Part shown: piece after piece, positions 32,962 through 42,566 of the stretch
How positions within the stretch are numbered: the first letter of the stretch is position 1
How the letters are laid out: each line of letters opens with the position of its first letter
Source: Candidatus Saccharicenans sp.
GTDB taxonomy: Bacteria; Acidobacteriota; Aminicenantia; Aminicenantales; Saccharicenantaceae
Length of the DNA: 64,000 bases
Direction: 5' to 3'
Assembly: GCA_024653215.1 (NCBI GenBank)
Contig: JANLFU010000003.1
Span: forward strand, 1 to 64,000
The notes under the pieces: generated by a model
Told to the model about the DNA's origin: nothing
Database searches by the model: none
Seen by the model: the letters and a program-made list of their open reading frames with translations, nothing else
Translations under genes and position numbers: made by a program

Positions 32962-33750
32962 GTGCCGATGGACAAGCCGATCCAGATCCCCTTTTTCAGC
33001 GCCTTTTTCTGCGAGCTCGGACAGGTCTATGACCTGGCGGTTAAGGGCTTCCGGGCCATTTTTCAAAGACCTTTTGAGAAAAGGAACTTCTGGCAGCAAC
33101 TGGAAGAGGTCGGGGTCAATTCATTGCCGGTGGTTTCCCTGACCGCGGCTTTTGGCGGGCTGGTTTTTGGCCTGCAGGCTTACCTGGCCTTCCATCGCTA
33201 CATCGGCCCCGGTTCGGAATCACAGGGCGGGCCGATCATCGCGGTCGGTCTCTGCCGTGAGCTGATTCCCATTCTGGTCGGCCTGATGGTGGCCGGCCGG
33301 GTGGGCTCGGCCATGGCCGCCGAGATCGGGACCATGAAGATAACCGAGCAGATAGATGCCCTGTTCAGCCTGGGGGCCAACCCGGTCAAGTACCTGGTCG
33401 CCCCCAGAATCCTGGCCAGCATGATCATGGTGCCCTGCCTGACCCTCTACGGAGATGTCATCGGTATCTTCGGCGGTTATACCTACAATGTCCTGTTGAT
33501 GAAGGTCAACAAGACTCTTTATGTCCAGAACACACTCAAGTACTTTGAGATGTGGGATATCTCGGTCGGGCTGATCAAGGCCCTGGTCTTCGGGCTGGTC
33601 ATTGCCATCATCGGTTGCTGGCAGGGGATGACCGCCGAGGGCGGGGCCGAAGGCGTCGGCCGGGCCACCACCAAGTCGGTGGTGGTGGCCAGCATCACCA
33701 TCCTGATCCTTAATTTCTTCCTGAGCAAGATATTGCCGGCCACTCTGTGA
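32962..33750 (+). CDS. mlaE: ABC transporter permease MlaE
   Basis: A 262-residue inner-membrane permease of the MlaE family, working with MlaF and an MCE protein to move phospholipids between inner and outer membranes. Family hallmarks are RELIPILVGLMVAGRVGSAM, AEIGTMKITEQIDAL and NPVKYLVAPRILAS. Four to six membrane helices are apparent. The start is ambiguous between GTG 32962 and ATG 32968. The three-gene mlaE-F-D set lies between dnaB and radA. Confidence 0.93.
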   Translation: MPMDKPIQIPFFSAFFCELGQVYDLAVKGFRAIFQRPFEKRNFWQQLEEVGVNSLPVVSLTAAFGGLVFGLQAYLAFHRYIGPGSESQGGPIIAVGLCRELIPILVGLMVAGRVGSAMAAEIGTMKITEQIDALFSLGANPVKYLVAPRILASMIMVPCLTLYGDVIGIFGGYTYNVLLMKVNKTLYVQNTLKYFEMWDISVGLIKALVFGLVIAIIGCWQGMTAEGGAEGVGRATTKSVVVASITILILNFFLSKILPATL

Positions 33751-33755
33751 CCACC

Positions 33756-34508
33756 ATGAGCAAGATAAAGATTGTCGACCTCTACAAGTCCTTTGAGAAC
33801 AAGCCGGTGCTGAAAGGACTCAACCTGGAAATCGAGGCCGGGGAAACCATGGTCATCATCGGGCAGAGTGGCTCGGGCAAGAGCGTCCTGCTGAAACATA
33901 TAATAGGCATCATGAGGCCGGACCGTGGGCAGGTATTCATCGATGGCCAGGAAATAAGCGCCCTGCCGGATGAAGAAATCATGAAGCTCAGCCGGAAATT
34001 CGGGATGCTGTTTCAGGGTGCGGCCCTGTTTGATTCCATGACGGTAGCCGAGAATGTGGCCTTCGGGCTGAGGCGGCACACCCGGCTGTCCGAGAGCGAA
34101 GTCCAGCAGCTGGTCAGAACCAGCCTGGAACAGGTCGGTTTGCGGGGAGTTGAGCACCTGCTGCCATACGAACTTTCAGGCGGCATGAAAAAAAGGGTGG
34201 GCCTGGCCCGGGCCATCGCCTACAGCCCGGAGATAATCCTTTATGACGAGCCCACAACCGGACTGGACCCCATTCGGGCTGATGCCATCAACTGCCTGAT
34301 CCTGGAGCTCAAGGAGAAATTGAGGGTGACCTCGGTGGTCATCACCCATGATATGAATTCGACCTACAAGGTGGCCGACCGGATAGCCATGCTCTATGAC
34401 GGGCGGATCATCGAGATTGGAACGCCGGAAGAAATCAGGCATTCGACCAACCCGGTGGTCCAGCAGTTTATCAGCGGCCGGGCCGAGGGGCCCATTACCG
34501 AATGGTGA
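33756..34508 (+). CDS. mlaF: ABC transporter ATP-binding protein MlaF
   Basis: A 250-residue ATPase of the Mla system. Walker A is IGQSGSGKSVLLKH, the signature is ELSGGMKKRVGLARAI (LSGGM is typical of MlaF), Walker B is IILYDEPTTGLDP, and the H-loop is VITHDM. The Q-loop is FGMLFQGAALFDS, also an MlaF hallmark. The ATG at 33756 fits the family start (MSKIKIVDLYKSF); a GTG at 33747 overlapping mlaE is an alternative. Confidence 0.95.
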   Translation: MSKIKIVDLYKSFENKPVLKGLNLEIEAGETMVIIGQSGSGKSVLLKHIIGIMRPDRGQVFIDGQEISALPDEEIMKLSRKFGMLFQGAALFDSMTVAENVAFGLRRHTRLSESEVQQLVRTSLEQVGLRGVEHLLPYELSGGMKKRVGLARAIAYSPEIILYDEPTTGLDPIRADAINCLILELKEKLRVTSVVITHDMNSTYKVADRIAMLYDGRIIEIGTPEEIRHSTNPVVQQFISGRAEGPITEW

Positions 34509-34518
34509 GGAGAACAAC

Positions 34519-35832
34519 ATGGTTATGAAAAGGGAGATGAAAGTCGGCATGTTCCTGTCGGGTTTTTTCCTGCTTCTGGCGCTGTTGATACTGTCCGTGG
34601 GTGATGTCCAGGAATTGTTCAAGAAACAGGGCTACCGGGTCTATGCCGTGTTTGATTCGGCCCTCGGCCTGGAGAAGAATGCCGCGGTCAAGATGGCCGG
34701 GATTAAGATCGGCCTGGTCAAGGGAATCAGCCTGGACGGGCGCCGGGCCCGGGTGACCATGAGCATCTACCCGAATTTCCGGATCCCGCACGGGTCCAAG
34801 GCCACCCTGGCCTCCCTGGGAATACTGGGAGAAAAATACGTGGAGATCGTGCCCGGCCGGGAGAGCTCTTATTATGAACCGGAAGAGGTGATGGACTCCC
34901 TGCCGCCCATCAGTTTTGACCAGCTGGGCACGTTGTTGATGTCGCTCGGAGAGGACATCAAGAAAGTGGCTTCCTCGGTCAACAGCGTTCTGCAGAAAGA
35001 CCTGGGACCGAACCTGAGAAAAACCCTGGAAAACCTGGCTTCCCTGACCGGAGAATTTGACAGCCTGCTCAAGGAAAACCGGTCTTCTCTGCATCAGGCC
35101 CTGGAAGATTCCGGTAAGACCTTCAGCACCATCAACCAGCAGGTGGAGCAGGTTTCGGGCCGCCTTCAGGATACCCTGAGTGAAATCCGGGGGCTGGTCC
35201 AGGACAACCGACCCGGAGTGCAGGAGAGCCTGCGCAAGCTGGACGAAGCCCTGACCGGTCTTGGACAGGCTCTTGATTCGTTGAAGGTCCTGCTGGAGAA
35301 AATAGAAAAAGGAGAGGGCACTGCCGGGAAACTGGTCCAGGAAACCGACCTTTATGATGATACCAGAGAAACCGTCGGCCAGATTAAGAAAATAACCTCT
35401 TCGGTCTCCGCCCTGGATTTCGGGGGAGGAGTGGAGGGGGCTTACTATGCGGACAGCGAGCTGTTCAAGGGTTCGATATTCGGCCAGTTGTGGTGGAGGG
35501 ACCGGGCCCTGCTCGCGGCCGGGCTGGTCCATAATCCCTGGGAAGACCGCTTTGTTTATTCCCTACAGGCCGGCTGGAAGTGGAGAGGGCTGGTGGCCCG
35601 AGGCGGGTTGATCGAATCCAGGTTCGGGGCCGGCCTCGACTGGTACCTCCTGAACAACCGCTTCGCCCTCAGTGCCGAAGCCTTTGACTTTAACCGAGAC
35701 CCCAGGCCCCGGTTCCGGGTTTACGGCCGCATCTTTCCGGTCAGGAATCTGTACCTGCTGGTGGGACTGGATGATTTTTCTCTGGCTGAACGACGGGAAG
35801 TATTCTTCGGCCTGGGTCTGGAGCTGAGATGA
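34519..35832 (+). CDS. MCE-family lipid-transport protein (MlaD-like) with C-terminal beta domain
   Basis: A 437-residue protein. A transmembrane anchor (about 9-27) is followed by one MCE domain (about 38-113, with VKMAGIKIGLVKGISLDG and LGILGEKYVEIVPG). Residues about 135-300 form a long helical region with heptad-like repeats. Residues about 301-437 look beta-rich, with alternating aromatic and hydrophobic residues and repeated turns, like an outer-membrane barrel fragment. Ordinary MlaD has about 180 residues and lacks this part. The helical rod could span the periplasm. The ATG at 34519 follows GAGGAG. Confidence 0.85.
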   Translation: MVMKREMKVGMFLSGFFLLLALLILSVGDVQELFKKQGYRVYAVFDSALGLEKNAAVKMAGIKIGLVKGISLDGRRARVTMSIYPNFRIPHGSKATLASLGILGEKYVEIVPGRESSYYEPEEVMDSLPPISFDQLGTLLMSLGEDIKKVASSVNSVLQKDLGPNLRKTLENLASLTGEFDSLLKENRSSLHQALEDSGKTFSTINQQVEQVSGRLQDTLSEIRGLVQDNRPGVQESLRKLDEALTGLGQALDSLKVLLEKIEKGEGTAGKLVQETDLYDDTRETVGQIKKITSSVSALDFGGGVEGAYYADSELFKGSIFGQLWWRDRALLAAGLVHNPWEDRFVYSLQAGWKWRGLVARGGLIESRFGAGLDWYLLNNRFALSAEAFDFNRDPRPRFRVYGRIFPVRNLYLLVGLDDFSLAERREVFFGLGLELR

Positions 35833-37184
35833 AAAAGGGAACGGTCTTTGTCTGCCAGAACTGCGGCTTCCATTCGCCGAAGTGGCTCGGCCGCTGCAGC
35901 CAGTGCGGCGAGTGGAATACCATGGTCGAGGAACTGGAAGAAGAATTCGCCGGGGAAATCCTGGAAAACGGCGGGGAGCCGGTTCTTTACCAGGATATAA
36001 AAGAAACGACCAACCAGAGGATCCCGGTCGGCATCGACCAGTTCAACAACGTGCTGGGCGGTGGCCTGGTGCTCGGCTCGGTGGTCCTGATCGGCGGCGA
36101 GCCGGGTATAGGCAAATCGACCCTGCTCCTCCAGGTCTCAAGGGACCTGGCCTCAGAGGAAGGCCCGGTGCTTTATGTTTCCGGCGAAGAATCCCTGGAG
36201 CAGATCAAGCTGCGGGGCGAACGGCTGGGATTGAACCGCGAGAAGGTCTACCTGCTGGCCGAGACCGCCCTCGAAAAAATACTGAACGCGGCCGACCGGA
36301 TGAAACCGCGGGCCCTGGTCATAGATTCGGTCCAGACCATTTTTTCGTCGCAGCTGACCTCCAGCCCGGGCACCATCAGCCAGGTACGGGAGGTCACCAA
36401 CCGGGTGTTCCGGCTGGCCAAGAGAAACCAGATCCCGGTTTTCCTGATCGGACATATCACCAAGGAAGGGAGCCTGGCGGGGCCCAAATCACTGGAACAC
36501 ATGGTGGATGTGGTGCTGCTGTTTGAGGGCGAGCGCGACCACCATCACCGGGTACTCCGGGTGCTTAAGAACCGCTTCGGGCCGGTCTCGGAGCTGGCCA
36601 TTTTTGAGATGGGCCAGTCGGGCCTTAAACCCATTGACAACCCCTCGGCCTTTTTCCTGAGGGAAAGGCCGCAGAACGAGCCGGGCAGCGTGGTGATTTC
36701 AACCATCAAGGGCTCGAGGCCCCTGCTGGTGGAAATCCAGGCCCTGGTGTCTTCAACCCTTTTTTCAGGTAACCCCAGGCGGATGTCCATCGGGCTCGAC
36801 CACTACCGGGTGTCCATGCTGCTGGCCCTGGTTGAAAAGAAGGTCGGTTACAGCTTTGCCGGCGAAGACATATATCTTAACGTGGCCGGCGGGCTGGAGG
36901 TGGACGAGCCGGCTGCCGACCTGGGGGTGGTGCTGTCGGTCATTTCCTCCATCAAGAATGTTCCCCTGCCCCGGGAAATGGCCGTTTTCGGGGAGGTGGG
37001 CCTCAGCGGAGAGGTCCGCTCGGTCAGCCAGCCCCTGGCCCGGGTCAAGGAAGCCCGGTCGCTCGGCTTTGAGACGGTGCTGATGCCGGCCGGAAACCTT
37101 CCCCAGCTTCAGGGCGAAAATCTTAAAGGGATCAGGTGCCTCGGGGTGGACTCGGTTCGCCGGGCGCTGGCCCAGGTATTTTAA
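35829..37184 (+). CDS. radA: DNA repair protein RadA
   Basis: A 451-residue RecA-related helicase in homologous recombination. The zinc finger CQNCGFHSPKWLGRCSQCGEW is at 9-29. Walker A is GGEPGIGKSTLL, and the RadA-specific KNRFGP motif appears at about 238. The C-terminal third is the Lon protease-like domain lacking peptidase function. It overlaps the MCE gene by 4 bp (ATGA). Confidence 0.96.
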   Translation: MKKGTVFVCQNCGFHSPKWLGRCSQCGEWNTMVEELEEEFAGEILENGGEPVLYQDIKETTNQRIPVGIDQFNNVLGGGLVLGSVVLIGGEPGIGKSTLLLQVSRDLASEEGPVLYVSGEESLEQIKLRGERLGLNREKVYLLAETALEKILNAADRMKPRALVIDSVQTIFSSQLTSSPGTISQVREVTNRVFRLAKRNQIPVFLIGHITKEGSLAGPKSLEHMVDVVLLFEGERDHHHRVLRVLKNRFGPVSELAIFEMGQSGLKPIDNPSAFFLRERPQNEPGSVVISTIKGSRPLLVEIQALVSSTLFSGNPRRMSIGLDHYRVSMLLALVEKKVGYSFAGEDIYLNVAGGLEVDEPAADLGVVLSVISSIKNVPLPREMAVFGEVGLSGEVRSVSQPLARVKEARSLGFETVLMPAGNLPQLQGENLKGIRCLGVDSVRRALAQVF

Positions 37185-37234
37185 TTTCCCCACCAATTTT
37201 GTAAAATGATTCCAGACCTGAAGGAAGGATTAAT

Positions 37235-38224
37235 ATGGGACTAATATTATTCAGGTTAATCATAATTGCTCTGGTAATAATTGCCGGCTATTTTTATCCC
37301 CCCTTTACCCTGACCCGGATGGCCGGGGCGGCCGTGGGGCTGTTGCTGGGAGTGCTGATCATTCTGCTGGAAACCAGGGTGCGCCGGGCCCAGTTCCGGA
37401 TCATCTGGACGGCCTCCATCGGTACCCTGCTGGGGGTGCTGGCCGGCTGGCTGCTGGGTTCAATCTACCACACCGTCGTTCGGACTTCAGAGATGGCCGC
37501 CTTCATCCGCATCTTTTTCCTGATAGCCTTTCCCTACATCGGTTTCCTGGTTGGCATCAAGAAACCCGAGTGGCTGGAGCCGGGCTTTTTTGCCAATTTT
37601 TTCCGGAGCCAGGGGACGGAGAAGACCTACAAGTTGCTGGATACCTCGGTCATCATCGACGGGAGGATTTCCGAGGTCTGCAGCACCGGCTTTGTCGAGG
37701 GACACCTGGTGGTGCCCCAGTTCGTGCTGAAGGAATTGCAGCTGGTGGCCGACTCACCCGACCCGCTCAAGCGGCAGCGGGGCCGACGCGGCCTGGAAGT
37801 CCTGGACCGGTTGCAGAAAATCTCAAGGGTCAAGGTAGTGATTTCTGACCTGGATTTTCCTGAAATCAGGGATGTCGATTCCAAGCTGATAGAATGTGCC
37901 AAGGCGCTCAAGGCCAAGATCATCACCAACGACTTCAACCTCAACAAGGTGGCCAAGCTGCAGGGGATTGAAGTCCTTAACATCAACGAACTGGCCAACG
38001 CCCTCCGGCCGGTGGTTTTGCCCGGAGAGAGCATGAGGGTCTTTATACTTAAGGAAGGAAAGGAAAAAGACCAGGGGGTGGCCTACCTGGACGATGGCAC
38101 CATGGTGGTGGTGGACAATGCCCGCAGGATGATCGGGCAAACTGTGGACATCACGGTGACCTCGGTCCTTCAGACCACGGTGGGCAAGATGATTTTCGGC
38201 CGGTATAACGGAGAACTGCATTGA
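37235..38224 (+). CDS. PIN/TRAM domain protein (YacL-like)
   Basis: A 329-residue membrane protein. Four hydrophobic segments fill the first 115 residues. A PIN nuclease-like domain follows with [12 protein letters not shown] and later [16 protein letters not shown], keeping conserved acidic residues. A TRAM domain closes the protein (about 265-325). This architecture is known as YacL, found between radA and ispD in Firmicutes. Its molecular role is unclear; RNA cleavage has been suggested for PIN domains. Confidence 0.9.
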   Translation: MGLILFRLIIIALVIIAGYFYPPFTLTRMAGAAVGLLLGVLIILLETRVRRAQFRIIWTASIGTLLGVLAGWLLGSIYHTVVRTSEMAAFIRIFFLIAFPYIGFLVGIKKPEWLEPGFFANFFRSQGTEKTYKLLDTSVIIDGRISEVCSTGFVEGHLVVPQFVLKELQLVADSPDPLKRQRGRRGLEVLDRLQKISRVKVVISDLDFPEIRDVDSKLIECAKALKAKIITNDFNLNKVAKLQGIEVLNINELANALRPVVLPGESMRVFILKEGKEKDQGVAYLDDGTMVVVDNARRMIGQTVDITVTSVLQTTVGKMIFGRYNGELH

Positions 38225-38237
38225 GCGGGAGGCCGGC

Positions 38238-38720
38238 ATGAAGATTAAGGCCGGGCTGGGCTATGACCTGCACCGCCTGGTTCCCGGGCGGAAGCTGATC
38301 ATCGGCGGGGTCAGCCTGCCTTCCGAACTGGGCTGCCTGGCCCACTCTGACGGCGATGTCCTGGTCCATTCCCTGATCGATGCCCTGCTGGGGGCGAGTG
38401 GCCGGGGAGACATCGGCCAGTGGTTTCCCGACAGCGACCCGGCCTACAGGGATATTTCCAGCCTGGAGTTGCTGCGGCGGGTGATGGAGGAGGTCCGCTC
38501 GGCCGGCCTGACGGTTATCAATACCGACAGCGTGGTTGTCCTGGAAAAGCCCCGGCTGGGGCCCTATTTCCAGGCCATGAGAGCCAACCTGGCCCCCCTT
38601 CTGGGAACGGAACCGGACCGCATCGGTCTCAAGGCCAAGACGGCCGAGGGGCTGGGCGAGGTTGGTTCGGGGCAGGCCGTGGCCTGCTGGACGGTAGCCC
38701 TGCTGGGGTACGGGGGCTGA
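38238..38720 (+). CDS. ispF: 2-C-methyl-D-erythritol 2,4-cyclodiphosphate synthase
   Basis: A 160-residue MEP-pathway enzyme. Metal ligands are in GLGYDLHRL (Asp and His) and LAHSDGDVLVHSLIDALLG. The C-terminal KAKTAEGLGEVGSGQAV is also typical. In many genomes ispD precedes ispF at this place after radA-yacL, but here ispF follows yacL by 13 bp with no ispD. Confidence 0.96.
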   Translation: MKIKAGLGYDLHRLVPGRKLIIGGVSLPSELGCLAHSDGDVLVHSLIDALLGASGRGDIGQWFPDSDPAYRDISSLELLRRVMEEVRSAGLTVINTDSVVVLEKPRLGPYFQAMRANLAPLLGTEPDRIGLKAKTAEGLGEVGSGQAVACWTVALLGYGG

Positions 38721-38739
38721 TTATTTTGTCTTCCCGGCT

Positions 38740-38768
38740 TTGCCAAAGGCCCGGGATTCTGATATAAT
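38740..38768 (+). promoter_or_regulatory. Promoter for NAD-glutamate dehydrogenase
   Basis: TTGCCA (38740-38745) and a perfect TATAAT (38763-38768) have a 17-bp spacer. The leader of about 118 nt to the ATG at 38893 is AT-rich, with AAGGAG shortly before the start. Confidence 0.62.
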
Positions 38769-38892
38769 TTGCCCTAATTTCAGGGGAGTTAAGTTTCTGA
38801 GCTTAATATAATAAAAGCAATCAAAAATATATCCAGGAAGCCCGGAAATCCACTCTTCTGAAAAAATAAAAAATTCAGCGAAGGAGTAACAA

Positions 38893-41781
38893 ATGAAATC
38901 TCTGAGAGAGATTGCCAAGAAGACCTTTCTGACCGAACACCAGCTTAGAAAAATTGAAGAAATCATCCTAAAGGACAATTTCTTCCCCCCCGAAACCGTG
39001 CGGCAAGAAATCGAGACCTTCTGCACCGACCTCGGGCTGAGCGAGCAGTATTTTGAATCCACCCCGCTCGTGACCATCGCCCGACACATCGAGGCCCTGC
39101 GCTCGGCCGAGATCCTGGCCAGGTTGCGGGGCGAGCAGGAAGTCAGGATCGATTTCGCCACCGAGCTGGCCGATGAAGCCCTTTACCTGGTGGAGGACAA
39201 CCACTACCGGGCCATCGAGATTGAAGAGAAAATCGAGAAGAAGTATCCCGGCTTCCGCATCCAGTCCTACCGCTCGGCCCGCAAACTGCGCGGGGCGGAG
39301 TACCTGCGCTGGTATGTGGTCTGCCGGCCCGAGTTTGCCGGCAAGGAGGTTTCTCCGGAAGAAACCGACCTGAAGAAGATTGCTGATAAAGAATTCCTGG
39401 CCTCCATCCCCAAGGAAACGCTGGCCCGCTACCAGGAGTTGATGAATAAAGCCAAGGACCAGGAAAGGCCCTACATCGATGTGGCCCATGTGTCCAAGGA
39501 CAAGACGCTGAGAATATCTGTAGTTTGCAAGAGTGATTCCATCCCCCGCTTTTTCATCAATGTTTCTGATGTCATCAATTCCCACGGGCTGGTTTCCAGG
39601 CGGAAGTACATGGAACATTTTGCCAACGGCAAGACCATCCTGACCTTCTACCTGGATGACATCACTGATGAAGAAAAACTGCAGGACCTGGTTTCGGACA
39701 TCAGCCTGATTTACGTCATTCCGGAAAGCCCGCTCTCAGCTCTGTTCCGGGAAGGCAAGTTGACCGCCCAGGAGATGTTGTTCGGGGCCTCGGCCTGGAG
39801 TTTCACCCATCAGTTCCTGAGCAGCTTCAATGAAGAATACCTCAAACTGTCCCAGGCCCTGAAGGATAATCCGGAGCTTCTGGGCCTGTTGCGCGAGATG
39901 AAGACCAGGCTGGCCAAGGAAACCTTTACCGAAGACCGGGTCTGGGATGCCCTGATCAACAATTATCAAATGGTGAAAAAGCTGTTCGAGCTTTTTGACC
40001 GCAAATTCAACCCGGCCGTCAAGGACCACAAAGTGGATGAGCAGCTGCAGGCCCTGGCCAAGGAGATTAGCCGGGAGGTCCCGGTGGAGGCTGACCGGAC
40101 GGTGTTGCTGACCACCATCACCTTCATCAAGTCCATCCTGCGCACCAACTTTTACAAGAAAGAAAAAGTCTCCATCGCCTACATGTACAACCCGGAATTC
40201 CTGAACAAGGTCGATTACCCGGTCACTCCGTTTGGCGTCTTTCATGTGATCGGCCGCGAGCTCCGCGGTTTCCATATCCGCTTCCGCGACATCGCCCGGG
40301 GCGGCATCCGCATCGTTCGTTCCATCAATTACCAGACCTACCTGAACAACTCCGATTTCATTTTTGACGAAAACTATAACCTGGCCCTGACCCAGCAGAG
40401 AAAGAACAAGGACCTGGCCGAGGGCGGCTCCAAGGGCACCATCCTGCTGCGCTGGGGCTTCACCGATAAGATGTCCGTGGCTTTCAAGAAGTATATCGAC
40501 GGCCTGCTGGACCTGATGATGCCCGACAATTCCATCGTTGATTATTACGGCAAGGAAGTCATCCTGTTCCTGGGCCCCGACGAGTGGACGGCCGACCTGA
40601 TGGAATGGGCGGCCCAGAGAGCCAGGGTTCGTGGCTACAAGTTCTGGAAGGCCTTCACCACCGGCAAGCCCCTCAGCATGGGCGGCATTCCGCATGACCG
40701 CTACGGCATGACCACCAACTCCGTCCACGAGTACGTCCTGTGCGCCCTGAAGAAGCTCGGGCTCAAGGAAGAAAATATCACCAAGGTCATGACCGGCGGA
40801 CCCGACGGCGACCTGGGCTCCAACGAAATCCTGATCTCCAAGGACAAGATCCTGGCCATCATCGACGGCTCCGGCGTTCTGTATGACCCGGAAGGTATCA
40901 ACCGCAAGGAGCTGGTCCGGCTGGCCAAGGCCCGGAAAATGGTTGAAAATTTCAACCGCTCCCTGCTTTCCCCCCAGGGCTTCCTGGTCAACATCAAGGA
41001 CCGCGATCTGGTCCTGCCGGATGGCGAGAAGGTTGAGAACGGGCTGGAGTTCCGCAACACCTTCCATCTGCACCCGAAATTCAGGGCCGACATCTTCGTG
41101 CCCTGCGGCGGGCGCCCGGCTTCAATCAACATCAACAACTGGAAGTGCTGGCTGGATGCCGAGGGCAAGCCCCGGTTCAAGGTAATCGTGGAGGGAGCTA
41201 ACCTCTTCCTGACCCAGGAAGCCAGGCTGCGCCTGGAAGAAAAGGGTGTCATCATCTACAAGGATGCCTCGGCCAACAAGGGCGGCGTGACCTCCTCCTC
41301 CCTGGAGGTTCTGGCCAGCCTGGCCATGACCGACAAGGAATGGGACGAGCTGATGTGCGTCAAGAACGGCGAGGAATCTCCCTTCCGCAAGCAGTACGTG
41401 AATGAAATTATCGAGGTCATTCGGGAAAATGCTCGCCTGGAATTTGAGATAATCTGGAAAGAACACGAGAGAACGGGCATCCCCAGGGCCATTCTGACTG
41501 ACATGATCAGCGAGAAAATCAATCTGATCAAGGATGCCATTAACAACTCTGACCTGTTCAACGACCAGGCCCTGCTGGAGAAAGTCATCGAGGTTGGCGT
41601 GCCGAAGTCGCTGGTCCGTCGGGTGGGTATAAACCGCTTCCTGACCCGCGTGCCCCAGAATTACCTGCGGGCTCTGTTCGCTTCCCGGCTGGCCGGTCGC
41701 TACGTCTACCAGTTTGGTCTGCAGGCCAACGAGGTTGACTTCTACCGGTTCATCTCGGATTTCAAGAAAGCCGGCAAGTAG
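38893..41781 (+). CDS. Large NAD-dependent glutamate dehydrogenase
   Basis: A 962-residue oxidative-deamination enzyme, about twice the size of hexameric GDHs and shorter than the 180-kDa class, similar to the 115-kDa class. The N-terminal 440 residues are a regulatory/oligomerisation region. The catalytic part has the GDH landmarks FRDIARGGIRIVRS, LAEGGSKGTILL, MTGGPDGDLGSNEIL (coenzyme region) and VPCGGRPASININNW, then VEGANLFLTQEAR. It converts glutamate to 2-oxoglutarate with NAD. It is monocistronic with its own promoter, suggesting strong amino acid catabolism. Confidence 0.93.
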   Translation: MKSLREIAKKTFLTEHQLRKIEEIILKDNFFPPETVRQEIETFCTDLGLSEQYFESTPLVTIARHIEALRSAEILARLRGEQEVRIDFATELADEALYLVEDNHYRAIEIEEKIEKKYPGFRIQSYRSARKLRGAEYLRWYVVCRPEFAGKEVSPEETDLKKIADKEFLASIPKETLARYQELMNKAKDQERPYIDVAHVSKDKTLRISVVCKSDSIPRFFINVSDVINSHGLVSRRKYMEHFANGKTILTFYLDDITDEEKLQDLVSDISLIYVIPESPLSALFREGKLTAQEMLFGASAWSFTHQFLSSFNEEYLKLSQALKDNPELLGLLREMKTRLAKETFTEDRVWDALINNYQMVKKLFELFDRKFNPAVKDHKVDEQLQALAKEISREVPVEADRTVLLTTITFIKSILRTNFYKKEKVSIAYMYNPEFLNKVDYPVTPFGVFHVIGRELRGFHIRFRDIARGGIRIVRSINYQTYLNNSDFIFDENYNLALTQQRKNKDLAEGGSKGTILLRWGFTDKMSVAFKKYIDGLLDLMMPDNSIVDYYGKEVILFLGPDEWTADLMEWAAQRARVRGYKFWKAFTTGKPLSMGGIPHDRYGMTTNSVHEYVLCALKKLGLKEENITKVMTGGPDGDLGSNEILISKDKILAIIDGSGVLYDPEGINRKELVRLAKARKMVENFNRSLLSPQGFLVNIKDRDLVLPDGEKVENGLEFRNTFHLHPKFRADIFVPCGGRPASININNWKCWLDAEGKPRFKVIVEGANLFLTQEARLRLEEKGVIIYKDASANKGGVTSSSLEVLASLAMTDKEWDELMCVKNGEESPFRKQYVNEIIEVIRENARLEFEIIWKEHERTGIPRAILTDMISEKINLIKDAINNSDLFNDQALLEKVIEVGVPKSLVRRVGINRFLTRVPQNYLRALFASRLAGRYVYQFGLQANEVDFYRFISDFKKAGK

Positions 41782-41791
41782 GAATTAACTT

Positions 41792-42553
41792 TTAACTTAT
41801 TTCGCCCGTAATGTAGGCCCGGGTTCTGGGGTCCCGGGGTGAGACCAGGACTTCAGAAGCCGGGCCGAATTCTATTAGCTCGCCGAAATAGAGGAAAGCC
41901 ACGTAATCAGCCAGCCTTTTGGCCTGGCGGAGAATGTGGGTGACCAGGACTATGGTGTAGTTCTCTTTGAGACTGAGCAGCTGGGTTTCCACGTTGCGGC
42001 TCGATTGGGGGTCGAGGGCCGAGGTGGGCTCATCGCCCAGGATGACCTCGGGCTCCACGGCCAGGCCCCGGGCCAGGCAAAGCCGTTGCTGCTGCCCTAT
42101 AGACAGCCGGGCTGCCGGTTCCTGAAGCCGGTTTTTGACTTCATCCCAGAGTCCGGCCAGCCGCAGGTACTTTTCCACCAGGCCATCCAGAACTCGGCGG
42201 TCCCTCAGGCCGAGCAGCCTTGGACCGAAAGCCACGTTATCGTATATCGACATCGGCAGGACCTGTGGCTTCTGGGAGAGCAGGCCCATCCTTTTTCTGA
42301 TCAGGGTAATGTCCGCTTCGGGCTGGTAGATGTCCTGGCCATCCAGAAGAACCCGGCCCTCCACCCGGACTCCTTCCTGCTCATCCAGAAGTCGGTTAAG
42401 GCTCTTGAGAAGGGTGGTCTTGCCACAGCCGGAGGGGCCAATGATGACCGTTATCCTGTTGTCGGGCAGGGCCAGGCTGATATCTTTCAGCACCTGGTTC
42501 TGACCGTAAAATACATTCAGGTTTTCTATCCGTAACCGGCTCGGTTGGTTCAT
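41792..42553 (-). CDS. pstB: Phosphate-type ABC transporter ATP-binding protein (system 1)
   Basis: A 253-residue PstB-like ATPase. Walker A is [14 protein letters not shown], Walker B VILGDEPTSALDP, and the H-loop VTHILRQAKR. The signature reads LSIGQQQRLCLARG, with Ile in place of the usual first Gly of LSGGQ. It differs clearly from the second PstB at 63006-63791, which has LSGGQ. It is the last gene of the Rrf2-porin-pstSCAB operon. It is named pstB by similarity; the substrate could be another oxyanion. Confidence 0.88.
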   Translation of the reverse strand: MNQPSRLRIENLNVFYGQNQVLKDISLALPDNRITVIIGPSGCGKTTLLKSLNRLLDEQEGVRVEGRVLLDGQDIYQPEADITLIRKRMGLLSQKPQVLPMSIYDNVAFGPRLLGLRDRRVLDGLVEKYLRLAGLWDEVKNRLQEPAARLSIGQQQRLCLARGLAVEPEVILGDEPTSALDPQSSRNVETQLLSLKENYTIVLVTHILRQAKRLADYVAFLYFGELIEFGPASEVLVSPRDPRTRAYITGEIS

Positions 42554-42566
42554 CGGCGGACTCCGT

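Noticed and set aside
31555-33099. 514-codon minus-strand frame opposite dnaB-mlaE
   Set aside because: Shadow of dnaB, whose helicase motifs are intact; low-complexity composition and no start signal.
39736-41073. 445-codon minus-strand frame opposite glutamate dehydrogenase
   Set aside because: Lies entirely within the catalytic part of the dehydrogenase gene and lacks any motif.
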